In this document: in pieces, positions 1 to 7,811 of the stretch
Layout of the letters: the number at the start of each line of letters is the position of its first letter
Position numbering within the stretch: position 1 is the first letter of the stretch
Assembly (NCBI GenBank): GCA_051954695.1
Contig: JBQCHL010000001.1
Location: 1 to 64,000, forward strand
Length of the DNA: 64,000 nt
Direction of reading: 5' to 3'
Source: Terrimonas_A sp051954695
GTDB lineage: Bacteria; Bacteroidota; Bacteroidia; Chitinophagales; Chitinophagaceae
Program-made: the position numbers and the translations under genes
The notes under the pieces: model-generated
What the model was told of the DNA's origin: nothing
Databases searched by the model: none
Seen by the model: the letters and a program-made list of their open reading frames with translations, nothing else

Positions 1-57
1 TATGGTGGATTAAATTAATGTAACAGCATCCTCACCGGTTCTTTGCTGTTTTATAGT

Positions 58-951
58 ATGTCATTGTTTTCTCCCGGCCGCAAAACCGGCGCACTTCTCA
101 GTATTATATTTATTGTAACCATCTGGGGCAGCGCTTCAGCAGTTACCAAGCTGGCCGTGGAAAGCATCCCGCCTTATCTATTTGCATTGTTGCGTAATGC
201 CGTAGCTTCAGCATGCCTGTTGCTTTATTATTTTATCAGGAAGAAAAACATGCCTCCGGCCCCGCCACTGCCCTGGAAAAAAGTGATCTGGATGGGGTTG
301 ACGGGTATCACATTTTTTTATTTGTTTTTTAACCTGTCTCTCTATTATACAACCGCAGCAGCAGGAGCATTGATCCAGGGATTTATTCCAGTAGCGATCA
401 TACTGCTGTCGATCCTCTTTTTAAAAGAGCGATTGGGGCAAATACAAATAGGCGGTATTCTTCTTTCAATATCCGGCGTCATCATGATCGGGTTTGTTGG
501 TTCTTTCACAGGGGCGAGGAATGCCATCCTTGGAAACACACTGATGATCTTTGCCGTTCTCAGTTGGGGATTCTATACCATTATTTCAAAAAGTTTGCAG
601 CAATATGACGCAGTACAATTAACAGCCATGAGCACAAGTATTGGAACGATTGGGTTAATTCCCGCGGCAGCGTTTCAATTGTGTCAGCAGCCTCAATGGC
701 CTGCTATATCCGTGAATGGGTGGCTTTCCATTCTTTATCTCGGTATTTTTTCTTCAGCGATCTGTTATATCTTGTACAATAAAGTGCTGAAGGTGTTATC
801 TGGTGTTCAGGTGGGCAATTTTATGAACTTTGACCCAGTAGTAGGTGCGTTGATCGCCATTATTTTTCTTGGAGAAAACGTTACGGTATGGCAGATAGCA
901 GGAGGAGTACTGGTGCTCACAGGAGTGATCCTGACAAGCCGGCGTACATAA
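58..951 (+). CDS. EamA/DMT-family transporter
   Basis: About 297 residues, almost wholly hydrophobic, with the ten-helix layout of two tandem EamA repeats. The first repeat runs from about residue 10 to 145 and the second from about 155 to 290. The N-terminal stretch 'IWGSASAVTKLAVES' and the Pro/Gly-rich 'GALIQGFIPV' are typical of the drug/metabolite transporter superfamily. Members sit in the inner membrane and usually export amino acids or other small metabolites; the substrate cannot be read from the sequence. I chose the ATG at 58 over an in-frame TTG at 43, because the TTG adds only five residues. The gene stands alone in front of a small membrane-protein gene on the same strand, with a 53-base gap. 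Confidence 0.9.
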   Translation: MSLFSPGRKTGALLSIIFIVTIWGSASAVTKLAVESIPPYLFALLRNAVASACLLLYYFIRKKNMPPAPPLPWKKVIWMGLTGITFFYLFFNLSLYYTTAAAGALIQGFIPVAIILLSILFLKERLGQIQIGGILLSISGVIMIGFVGSFTGARNAILGNTLMIFAVLSWGFYTIISKSLQQYDAVQLTAMSTSIGTIGLIPAAAFQLCQQPQWPAISVNGWLSILYLGIFSSAICYILYNKVLKVLSGVQVGNFMNFDPVVGALIAIIFLGENVTVWQIAGGVLVLTGVILTSRRT

Positions 952-1004
952 AGAACAGAATAGCTGATTTGGGATTTTGACTTGAAATAAAAACCGAAAC
1001 CATC

Positions 1005-1274
1005 ATGCGTGTTGTAAGAATTATATTCCTGGTTCTGGGCATCCTGTTAATTCTCTTTAATATTCTCGGTTATGTTGCAGGAGCAAGGCCATTTCCAGAT
1101 GATCCCAATGAGAATACCGCACACAAGATCGCTTACTTTATCGGGTCGAACTTATTTTTAATAGTTGGAGGAATATTTCTTTTAGTTGCTCGCAACCTAC
1201 AGAAAAAAATGAATAAGAAGAACGATAAGCAATTGATTGATTCTTTATTTACAGACCAGGATCCGGATAAGTAA
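1005..1274 (+). CDS. Small two-helix membrane protein, unknown function
   Basis: An 89-residue protein with two hydrophobic segments, at about residues 5-27 and 43-63, then a lysine- and aspartate-rich tail. I do not recognise the family. The first helix could be read as an uncleaved signal anchor. It lies 53 bases after the DMT transporter on the same strand and is followed at once by a strong hairpin terminator, so the two may share a transcript. No catalytic or binding motif is visible. The ATG start, the clear membrane topology and the absence of a competing frame support a real gene. Confidence 0.7.
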   Translation: MRVVRIIFLVLGILLILFNILGYVAGARPFPDDPNENTAHKIAYFIGSNLFLIVGGIFLLVARNLQKKMNKKNDKQLIDSLFTDQDPDK

Positions 1275-1276
1275 AC

Positions 1277-1310
1277 TAAAAGGCCATGAACTAACGCTCA
1301 TGGCCTTTTA
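1277..1310. terminator. Bidirectional hairpin terminator
   Basis: A perfect 13-bp stem (TAAAAGGCCATGA with its complement) with an 8-base loop. It has A-runs on one side and T-runs on the other, between two convergent genes: the small membrane protein on + and the AhpD-like gene on -. It can end transcripts from both directions. Confidence 0.85.
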
Positions 1311-1331
1311 GCTTTATCAGTATTCTCAGAC

Positions 1332-1931
1332 CTATGCTAAAACAGCGATCAGTCCTTTAATAATCGCGCCTGTCTTCACCGCTTCAAATACTTTTGATTC
1401 ACTGCTTCCATGTTGCAATACAGATTGCTCATGAGAAGACACACACATTTCGCAGCCATTCACAGCAGAAACCACCAGGCTCACCAGTTCAAAGAACTCT
1501 TTACCTGTTACCGGGTTCATCATAATCGTCATTTTGATACCAGCAGGCTGGTTATTATAAAAATCCTTCTGCATGAAATGACGGAAACGATAGAAAACAT
1601 TGTTGGTGTTCATCAATGCCGTACAGGCAATGATCTCTGCGATCTCTGCATCAGTTGCTCCGGCTTCTTTCGCGAGATTCGTGAAGCCGTCCTGCAGCAG
1701 GGTGGATTTTTCATTCACCGCCACAGCCAGTGCGATCAGTAAGGCTTCCTTACGGTTAAGATATTGCGTATTGTTCAATGCATTACCTACATTGATCTTC
1801 AGGTCTTTTATAAAGCGTGATTCCGCCTGTATCAAAGCCTGTACATTGGCAGAAGGGATATAATCGCCGATCTGCAGATCATTCAGCAGGTTGTTGAACG
1901 TTTCGTTTTGTATTGTTAATGTTTCGCTCAT
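1332..1931 (-). CDS. ahpD: AhpD-like alkylhydroperoxidase (carboxymuconolactone decarboxylase family)
   Basis: 199 residues, all-helical. The C-terminal motif 'NGCEMCVSSHEQS' places C160, C163 and H167 in the C-x2-C-x3-H arrangement of AhpD. In the family these form the thioredoxin-like redox centre that accepts electrons from a dihydrolipoamide system and re-reduces AhpC. The gene lies 26 bases downstream of ahpC on the same strand and so is almost certainly co-transcribed with it. The pairing resembles the actinobacterial ahpC-ahpD operon rather than the enterobacterial ahpC-ahpF type. The symbol is given because family, motif and neighbour all agree, although the orthology was not tested. 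Confidence 0.88.
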   Translation of the reverse strand: MSETLTIQNETFNNLLNDLQIGDYIPSANVQALIQAESRFIKDLKINVGNALNNTQYLNRKEALLIALAVAVNEKSTLLQDGFTNLAKEAGATDAEIAEIIACTALMNTNNVFYRFRHFMQKDFYNNQPAGIKMTIMMNPVTGKEFFELVSLVVSAVNGCEMCVSSHEQSVLQHGSSESKVFEAVKTGAIIKGLIAVLA

Positions 1932-1957
1932 GGTAGAAATTTAAACAGGTAGGTTCA

Positions 1958-2527
1958 TTAGTTCAGGTTCAACTGGGCTGTCAGCGTTTCTTCACCTTTT
2001 TTCCAGTTGCAGGGACAAAGCTCATCTGTTTGCAGTGCATCCAGTACGCGGATCACTTCCTGTACATTGCGGCCTACACTCAGATCGTTGATATTAACCC
2101 AACGAACGATGCCTTGAGGATCGATGATATAAGTAGCGCGGTATGCGATCTTTTCTTCATTGTCGAGGATACCAAGCTCTTCTGCAAGTGATTTGGAAGT
2201 ATCCGCCAGCATGGGGAATTTCAGGTCACGCAGATCAGCATGGTCTCTTCTCCAGGCAGCGTGTACAAATTCTGAATCGGTAGAAGCGCCGATCAATACA
2301 GCATCACGGTCAGAAAACTCACCGGCTTTTTTGTTGAATTCAGCAATTTCAGTGGGACAAACAAAAGTGAAGTCTTTAGGCCACCAGAACATTACTGTCC
2401 ATTTACCGTCTTTAGAAGCAAATTCATTGGTCAGTTCAATAAACTCTTTGCCTTTTTCGATAGAAACTACTGCTTTCTTTTTGAATGAAGGAAATTGGCT
2501 TCCTACAGATAATACTCTGTTGCTCAT
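1958..2527 (-). CDS. ahpC: Peroxiredoxin AhpC
   Basis: A 189-residue thioredoxin-fold peroxidase that reduces hydrogen peroxide and organic hydroperoxides. The peroxidatic cysteine is C57 in 'FTFVCPTEI'. The C-terminal tail carries two cysteines, C171 and C173, in 'ELCPCNWKKG', as in mycobacterial AhpC (Cys-x-Cys), where they are used for recycling by AhpD. The next gene downstream is indeed ahpD-like. Upstream lie a good -7 box and an OxyR-like set of ATAG/CTAT half-sites (2627-2671). The ATG at 2527 is the natural start: 'MSNRVLSVGSQFPSF' is the usual N-terminus of the family. Confidence 0.95.
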   Translation of the reverse strand: MSNRVLSVGSQFPSFKKKAVVSIEKGKEFIELTNEFASKDGKWTVMFWWPKDFTFVCPTEIAEFNKKAGEFSDRDAVLIGASTDSEFVHAAWRRDHADLRDLKFPMLADTSKSLAEELGILDNEEKIAYRATYIIDPQGIVRWVNINDLSVGRNVQEVIRVLDALQTDELCPCNWKKGEETLTAQLNLN

Positions 2528-2606
2528 GATTAATGATGATTGTTATAATAAATAAAATATGTTAGAGGCAAAGCGGTAACAGAAAGTGTTACTTCGTTAG
2601 ATGGTG

Positions 2607-2671
2607 CAAATGTACGTTACAGAGGTATAGAATTCGATAATGATATTCTATAAGAGATAGAGAATGTCTAT
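2607..2671 (-). promoter_or_regulatory. Putative ahpC promoter with OxyR-like operator
   Basis: Read on the minus strand, TACATTTG (2614 to 2607) fits the Bacteroidota -7 consensus TAnnTTTG. No clear TTTG box lies about 19 bases further up. Instead there are tetranucleotides ATAG/CTAT with N7 inside each pair: ATAA-N7-CTAT at 2637-2651 and ATAG-N7-CTAT at 2657-2671, plus an extra ATAG at 2627. OxyR sites have this form, although the classic spacing between the two pairs is 7 bases and here it is 5. The position just upstream of the -7 region suits an activator replacing a weak -33 box. Confidence 0.45.
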
Positions 2672-2686
2672 TTGTTTTGCTTAGCG

Positions 2687-2750
2687 TAAAGAGTATCGCC
2701 AGGAACGCAAAGAAACTTTGCGAAATCTTTGCGTCCTTAGCGATACTTTA
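2687..2750. repeat. Imperfect inverted repeat at the 3' end of pcrA
   Basis: The arms at 2687-2712 and 2728-2750 are near reverse complements: TAAAGAGTATCGCC... and ...AGCGATACTTTA. A smaller perfect hairpin CGCAAAG-aaa-CTTTGCG lies inside at 2706-2722. The right arm covers the pcrA stop codon. The 'TTTGCGTCCTTAGCG' text looks like an intergenic repeat common in this phylum. It may act as a 3' processing or termination structure, but there is no clean T-run. Confidence 0.5.
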
Positions 2751-5102
2751 TTCCAGGATTCTCAACTTCGCATAATTCAACATGATCTTCTTTTCTCCAT
2801 TGTGCTCGAACTTCACTGTTGCAATAGGATTATGTGCTGCGCCTTCCATTTTGATCACTTCGCCAAATCCAAATTTCTGATGCTCCACTTTCTGACCCAC
2901 CTGCAAGCCTGAAGTGTCGCTAGCCACAAAATCACCTGAAGGTTTATGTTCCACTACTTTTGAATAAGGGTTCTGAGGCTTTAAATAAGAAGGCGTTTCT
3001 TCTTTTTTACCAGGAGGCGGTCCATATCTTTTCTCTGCCTGGCCAGCTGCGCCCCAGTTATTGCCGCTCATGCGCTGATAAGCCGTGAGCCCGGATGACG
3101 TTGAACCAAACCCTGATTGATTACGGCTGCCACCACCGGCAAAGCTCCGGTCGAGATACTGCTCCGGCAATTCATCAATAAAACGGCTGGGCTCGTTCTG
3201 CACCAGGGAACCGAATTTATAGCGTGTATTGGCATAAGAGATCCAAAGGCGTTGCTTGGCCCTTGTGATCACTACATAAAACAATCTTCTTTCTTCTTCC
3301 AGTTCTTCCCGTGTGTTAATGCTCATGGCATTCGGGAAAAGCATTTCTTCCAGGCCTGCTGCAAACACGCAACTGAATTCAAGGCCTTTGGCCGCGTGGA
3401 TGGTCATTAATTTCACTGTATCTGCATCAGGATCCTTATTATCTGAATCAGTAAGCAATGTGATCTGTTGCAGGTAAGAGCCCAACGATTTATCTACCAC
3501 TTCTCCTTCTTCATTATCGGGGCTTTCTGTCCATTCCTTGATACTGTTAAGCAATTCCTGTATGTTTTCATACCGTTGCACACCTTCTGTGCTTTTATCA
3601 TTGAACAGCTCCTTTACGATATTCGTTTGCTTGCCTACATGGAAAGCCACTTCATATGCGTTCTGTTTTTGCAGCATGCTGGCAAAGCTTTTGATCATAG
3701 TCACAAATTCTTCGATTGCCTGCAGCGTGCCGGCTCTGAAACCATGAGAAGCCGCGTTTTCCAATACTTCCCACATGGGAATATTGTTCTCGTTGGCGAG
3801 CAAAATAGCTTTGTCAACTGTTGTTTTACCGATACCACGTGCAGGATAGTTAATGATCCGCTTCAGTGATTCTTCATCGCGGGTGTTCACCAACAGCCGG
3901 AGATAGGCCACCAGGTCTTTGATCTCCTTTCGTTGATAAAAGCTCATGCCGCCATAAATAGTATAGGGGATTCCCATCCGGCGAAGGCTTTCCTCAAAAG
4001 CCCGGCTTTGCGCATTGGTGCGATAGAGAATCGCAAATTCTTTATTGCTGTAATGGTTCCGGAGTTTTTGTTCCTGGATGGTATCGGCTACAAATTTCCC
4101 TTCATCGTTATCGCTTGCTGTGCGCACCAGCCTGATCTTTTCACCGGTAGCATTTTCTGTGAACAGTGTTTTTTCGATCTGTCCTTTATTATTGCTGATC
4201 ACTTCATTCGCTACTTTCAGAATATTTTGTGTGCTCCGGTAGTTCTGTTCCAACTTCACCACTTTCACATCATCATAGTCTTTCTGAAATTGGAGGATGT
4301 TCTGGATAGTAGCGCCGCGGAATGAATAAATGCTTTGTGCATCATCACCCACCACGCATACGTTTTCATGCATAGCGCCAAGCAGTTTGATCACTTCGTA
4401 TTGTGCAGGGTTGGTATCCTGGTACTCATCGATCAGAATGTATTTGAACTTGTGCTGGTATTTGCTGAGGCTTTCAGGAAAATTTTTCAGCAGCTCATAA
4501 AACTTCAACAACAGATCGTCAAAATCCATGGCGCCGTTCTTGAAGCAGCGTTTTACGTATGCATCATAGATCTGGCCGATGGCAGGGCGGTTGCTCCGCA
4601 TATCTTCCTGTTGCAAATAGTAGTCGTTGGCATATTCGACAGGGCCGACCAGCGCATTTTTTGCAGACGAGATGCGGTTATAGATCGTATTGGGTTTATA
4701 ATGCTTATCGTCGAGATTCAATTCATTGATCACCGTTTTCACTACGTTCTTGGCATCATCTGTATCATAGATGGTAAAATTGCTGGGATAGCCGAGGCGC
4801 TGCGCTTCAGAACGGAGTATGCGTGCAAAAACGCTGTGAAAGGTGCCGATGTATAAATTGCGGGCTTCGTTGTTGCCTAATATTTTTTCCACCCGCTCTT
4901 TCATTTCTTTTGCCGCTTTGTTGGTAAAAGTAAGAGCGAGTATATTGAATGAATCCACACCACTTGCCATGAGATGGGCGATGCGGGTTGTTAATACTTT
5001 GGTTTTACCGCTGCCTGCACCGGCAACGATCATAATGGGGCCGTTGATATGGAGCACTGCTTCCTTCTGCCGCTCGTTCAATCCTTTGATATAGTCCTGC
5101 AT
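2748..5102 (-). CDS. ATP-dependent DNA helicase, UvrD/PcrA family
   Basis: A 784-residue superfamily 1A helicase that unwinds DNA 3' to 5' in repair and in clearing replication forks. Visible motifs: Q-motif 'GLNERQKEAV', Walker A 'GAGSGKT' (28-34), Ia 'LALTFTNKAA', motif II 'LIDEYQDTNP', III 'VGDDAQSIYSFRGA', IV 'LEQNYRST', V 'TIHAAKGLEF' and VI 'EEERRLFYVVITRA'. The last 45 residues ('GQKVEHQKFGFGEVI') form the Tudor-like C-terminal tail typical of PcrA/UvrD. Length is normal for the family. It sits 17 bases downstream of the 517-residue TPR-like gene on the same strand, which suggests co-transcription. pcrA and uvrD cannot be told apart here, so no symbol is given. Confidence 0.96.
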   Translation of the reverse strand: MQDYIKGLNERQKEAVLHINGPIMIVAGAGSGKTKVLTTRIAHLMASGVDSFNILALTFTNKAAKEMKERVEKILGNNEARNLYIGTFHSVFARILRSEAQRLGYPSNFTIYDTDDAKNVVKTVINELNLDDKHYKPNTIYNRISSAKNALVGPVEYANDYYLQQEDMRSNRPAIGQIYDAYVKRCFKNGAMDFDDLLLKFYELLKNFPESLSKYQHKFKYILIDEYQDTNPAQYEVIKLLGAMHENVCVVGDDAQSIYSFRGATIQNILQFQKDYDDVKVVKLEQNYRSTQNILKVANEVISNNKGQIEKTLFTENATGEKIRLVRTASDNDEGKFVADTIQEQKLRNHYSNKEFAILYRTNAQSRAFEESLRRMGIPYTIYGGMSFYQRKEIKDLVAYLRLLVNTRDEESLKRIINYPARGIGKTTVDKAILLANENNIPMWEVLENAASHGFRAGTLQAIEEFVTMIKSFASMLQKQNAYEVAFHVGKQTNIVKELFNDKSTEGVQRYENIQELLNSIKEWTESPDNEEGEVVDKSLGSYLQQITLLTDSDNKDPDADTVKLMTIHAAKGLEFSCVFAAGLEEMLFPNAMSINTREELEEERRLFYVVITRAKQRLWISYANTRYKFGSLVQNEPSRFIDELPEQYLDRSFAGGGSRNQSGFGSTSSGLTAYQRMSGNNWGAAGQAEKRYGPPPGKKEETPSYLKPQNPYSKVVEHKPSGDFVASDTSGLQVGQKVEHQKFGFGEVIKMEGAAHNPIATVKFEHNGEKKIMLNYAKLRILE

Positions 5103-5119
5103 GGGTGCAATTTACACCA

Positions 5120-6673
5120 TTAGTTCCTCCTTTTACTGGCCAAATATTTTTCATGTATAACCTGGCTCATTGGCTTATCATATACTTTACTTTCTACCCA
5201 TGAAACAATGTCTAAGTAAGCAAAGGCCCTGGTCTCAAAGCGATTTTTTTCGAGGTGTTTGATCTTTTGCAGGAAGGTTTCCAGTTCCGGTTTTAATTTT
5301 TTGGCTGGAATATGATGAAAGGAGTGGCGAAGGAATTTGAACATTTCTTCTTCTACCACGGTCAGGTTTTCCATCTTGGCCATGAAGCGGTATACCGACT
5401 TGGTGAGCGATTCCATTATTTCATAGTTACCCAGCTCATAATGGGCGAGGAGGTGTTGCAAGCGAGCATAGCATTGCAGGTCGGTACGCAATTCACTGCT
5501 GTTGTGCATGATCTTTTGCAGGTAATCGATGCAGGTGCTGTAGTCTCCGCTGCCAAAATAGAGTGTGGCAATCTTATAGTTCACGACCATTATGCGATGT
5601 TGATCGAGGAACAATGCATATTCTTCCAGCTTTGCTTCAATTTCCGGTACAATTTTCAACCCTTCTTTGAATGTACCGTGCATAAAATGCTGATTGATCT
5701 TTGCTGTGCTGATATACACAAAAGCCTGGATCCGGAAATTGTCGTGCTCCTGCACGCGTGATGTTTGCGCGAAGTGTTCAAACTTCTTCAGCACCACGGT
5801 AAACTCTTTATAATTACGCAGATCAAAATGCGAATTCAATAAGTAATGCAGTCCTTTGATGTAATGGCTTGTTTCAACCCTTATCATCAATGGGTTGGAT
5901 TCAAAAAGATCCACCCATTTCTGCGCATAACGGTAATACTGTAAAAAATCCTGGCGTATAAATGCATACCAGCAATAGCTCTGGTACAGGTAAAGCCTTT
6001 CATAGAAACCGGTAAGTTCATGCGTATCGGGTGGAAGGTTTTGCTGCATGAATTTCTTAACGCCGGCTTCATCTTTTTCATTCCGTGCATGACCATGCAG
6101 GGTAAACCAACTGAATAATTGAAGGGAAAGATTGCTTACCCTTGAAACGATATCAATATGACGGCTGATCGCATTTGCTTCTTCAGCCAGGATATTCGCA
6201 CGGTTTTGCACCGTATGTGTTATATGAAGATTTTCTATTCTTTTCTCCAGGGCTATAACCTGGGCTAAAAAATAGAACTTCTGATGGGTTTTCGCTGTTT
6301 CCTTCGCACGATCGAGAATTTTCAAACTCTGCAAAAAGAGCCCTTTTTTATAGAGGATATGAGCATAGTCAAATTGCTCATTTAATTGAAGGTCAATACT
6401 ATCGGCGCTTTTTAAGAGGCGGAGGCTGGCCAGGATCTGTTTATACAGGTGGGTTTTGAGATTATAGAGCTGCCTTTTTTCAGTACCCGGGAGTTTTTTC
6501 AGCAATGATTTTTCATCATATATGTCCTGCCTGTCCAATACATCAAACAGTCTTACGATCTTAAGCTCTTCTTTACCTGAACTACGGGTGATATAGAGCT
6601 TAAAATGTCGTTTTTCTGCCTTTTCCAGCGATTTTATTAATTGAAATAATATGTCATGTGTACGGTTGGACAT
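5120..6673 (-). CDS. Conserved Bacteroidota protein of unknown function, TPR-like helical repeats
   Basis: 517 residues, strongly helical and rich in Tyr, Phe, Leu, Lys and His. The N-terminal signature 'SLEKAEKRHFKLYI' is one I associate with a widespread uncharacterised Bacteroidota family. No signal peptide or membrane helix is visible. The body looks like degenerate tetratricopeptide or related alpha-alpha repeats (for example 'GDYSTCIDYLQKIM' and 'LGNYEIMESLTKSVYRFM'). That would suit a protein-binding scaffold, but this is inference. It is the promoter-proximal gene ahead of the UvrD/PcrA helicase, with only 17 bases between them. The ATG at 6673 is the only good start. Confidence 0.8.
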   Translation of the reverse strand: MSNRTHDILFQLIKSLEKAEKRHFKLYITRSSGKEELKIVRLFDVLDRQDIYDEKSLLKKLPGTEKRQLYNLKTHLYKQILASLRLLKSADSIDLQLNEQFDYAHILYKKGLFLQSLKILDRAKETAKTHQKFYFLAQVIALEKRIENLHITHTVQNRANILAEEANAISRHIDIVSRVSNLSLQLFSWFTLHGHARNEKDEAGVKKFMQQNLPPDTHELTGFYERLYLYQSYCWYAFIRQDFLQYYRYAQKWVDLFESNPLMIRVETSHYIKGLHYLLNSHFDLRNYKEFTVVLKKFEHFAQTSRVQEHDNFRIQAFVYISTAKINQHFMHGTFKEGLKIVPEIEAKLEEYALFLDQHRIMVVNYKIATLYFGSGDYSTCIDYLQKIMHNSSELRTDLQCYARLQHLLAHYELGNYEIMESLTKSVYRFMAKMENLTVVEEEMFKFLRHSFHHIPAKKLKPELETFLQKIKHLEKNRFETRAFAYLDIVSWVESKVYDKPMSQVIHEKYLASKRRN

Positions 6674-6762
6674 CGTGCAGAAATTTTCATGGAATCGGCT
6701 ACCAGTAAGGGTTTTGCTGTTTTTCGAACGGGTTTGACATGCTCAAAACAGGCTTAACTTGT

Positions 6763-6794
6763 TTTGAATGCCAGCGCAGGCAAAGCTACATTTG
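6763..6794 (+). promoter_or_regulatory. Strong sigma-A type promoter of the unassigned RNA
   Basis: TTTG at 6763-6766 and TACATTTG at 6787-6794 with a 20-base spacer. Both boxes match the Bacteroidota housekeeping consensus (TTTG-N17-23-TAnnTTTG) exactly. The expected transcript start is near 6800. No coding frame of credible length begins within the following 400 bases. Confidence 0.75.
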
Positions 6795-6800
6795 TGTTGT

Positions 6801-6972
6801 GATAGTTCATACGGCAGGCAATCGTTAAAATAGGCAAGTCGTCAGAGGTCAAAGTGAAGCAAACCTGCAAAAGCTATCCCCCGGTAAAATGGGGTCAAAG
6901 TTTACTTCGAAGATTTTTCATATGGCAAGCAATCGTTAGAGGTCAGTCCGTTTCTACGGAAGGGCCTTTTTT
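6801..6972 (+). ncRNA. Putative small non-coding RNA of about 170 nt, family not recognised
   Basis: The interval is framed by a consensus promoter (6763-6794) and an intrinsic terminator (6940-6976). It has no plausible ORF. It contains an internal CCCC-loop-GGGG hairpin near 6878-6894, enclosed by a longer pairing of GAAGCAAAC (6856-6864) with GTTTACTTC (6900-6908, one mismatch). Two near-identical blocks, GGCAGGCAATCGTTA at about 6813 and GGCAAGCAATCGTTA at about 6924, plus several GGTCAAAG/AGAGGTCA copies, give it a repeated character. The size would suit a 6S-like RNA. I see no SRP, tmRNA or RNase P signature and the ends do not obviously pair, so I do not name a family. Confidence 0.55.
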
Positions 6973-6976
6973 ATTT
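6940..6976 (+). terminator. Intrinsic terminator of the unassigned RNA
   Basis: AGGTC and TCCG pair with CGGA and GGCCT around a TTTCTA loop. Two A.G oppositions lie between the helices, which could form sheared tandem pairs. Six T residues and ATTT follow the stem. Confidence 0.75.
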
Positions 6977-7246
6977 AGAAGGCGTGCTAAATTAGGTCGC
7001 ACAATTGTAATCTGCAAAAAAATATGAAATTTCTTTTACAGCCTTAATTCAGGAATTTTCCCTTCCCCATCCCCTGATCCCCTTTTTTAGCAGTGATCCA
7101 AACGCAAAAAAGCTTCCAAAACGCTGAAAATCATCTAAGATTAATCGCTTTTTCCTTTTCAATTTTGAATTCTGTTTGAAAACCTTCTGCTATCAATTGA
7201 CAGGAAAAAGGAGATTATTAATTTCACCCTCCAAACCCTTTCTACC
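6977..7246. other. Gene-free leader before the asparaginase-domain gene
   Basis: About 270 bases between the RNA terminator and the next ORF. It is AT-rich with several A and T runs. I see no convincing promoter pair, riboswitch or repeat in it. It presumably carries the promoter for the asparaginase-domain gene. Confidence 0.4.
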
Positions 7247-7735
7247 ATGGCAATCCGCATTTTTATTACAGGCGGCACTTTTGATAAAGAGTACAACGAA
7301 CTGAATGGCCAGCTTTTCTTTAAGGACACGCATATGTCTGACCTGCTGGAAATGGGACGTAACCAGGTGGAAGTGGAGATCCGCACACTCATGATGATCG
7401 ATAGTCTTGAAATGACTGACGAAGACCGTGAACTGATCGCTCATCAATGCAATCAATGCGAAGAATCGCAGATCGTGATCACGCATGGTACAGATACCAT
7501 GAGTCTTACTGCTAAATGGCTGGCTGAAAACGTAAAAAATAAGACCATTGTATTGACGGGCGCCATGATTCCCATTAAATTCGGTAGCTCAGACGGATTG
7601 TTCAATCTCGGCAGCGCCCTGGCTTTTGTGCAAACCCTGCCTCCAGGAGTGTATGTAGCTATGAATGGACGGTATTTTAATTGGGATAACGTAAAAAAGA
7701 ACAGGCAAACAGGCGTTTTCGAAGAAGTAAGATAA
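7247..7735 (+). CDS. Single-domain asparaginase-like protein
   Basis: 162 residues, matching only the N-terminal, catalytic-loop half of L-asparaginases (normally about 330 residues). The two conserved threonine blocks are present: 'ITGGTFDK' near the N-terminus and 'ITHGTDTMSLTAKWL' at about residue 80. 'LTGAMIPIKFGSSDG' follows. The second domain, which helps form the active site across a dimer, is absent. There is no room for it before the AraC gene 76 bases on, so this is not a frameshifted full-length gene. Short proteins of this kind are annotated as asparaginase domain proteins elsewhere. Whether they hydrolyse asparagine is unknown to me. Confidence 0.85.
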   Translation: MAIRIFITGGTFDKEYNELNGQLFFKDTHMSDLLEMGRNQVEVEIRTLMMIDSLEMTDEDRELIAHQCNQCEESQIVITHGTDTMSLTAKWLAENVKNKTIVLTGAMIPIKFGSSDGLFNLGSALAFVQTLPPGVYVAMNGRYFNWDNVKKNRQTGVFEEVR

Positions 7736-7811
7736 GGTTGCCGGAATTATATGCACGGTTTTAACCGGCTGCTGATTTTGAATACCTTTCCCTCATCTTC
7801 CCGGCCCGTGT

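Noticed and set aside
4335..4856. Long open frame on the plus strand opposite the helicase gene (and many similar shadow frames elsewhere)
   Set aside because: It lies wholly within a conserved gene on the other strand, has no recognisable motif and shows the Cys/His/Ile-rich composition of an antisense frame.
6769..6834. A 21-codon ORF at the start of the putative RNA
   Set aside because: Its ATG lies upstream of the predicted transcript start and inside the promoter spacer. The composition is unremarkable.
6801..6972. Assigning the RNA to SRP RNA, tmRNA, RNase P or 6S RNA
   Set aside because: No SRP GGAAGGAAGCAGCC-type loop, no tRNA-like ends, too short for tmRNA or RNase P. The two ends do not form the long rod expected for 6S.
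7247..7735. Frameshifted or truncated full-length asparaginase
   Set aside because: Only 76 bases separate it from the next gene and no remnant of the second domain is found in any frame there.
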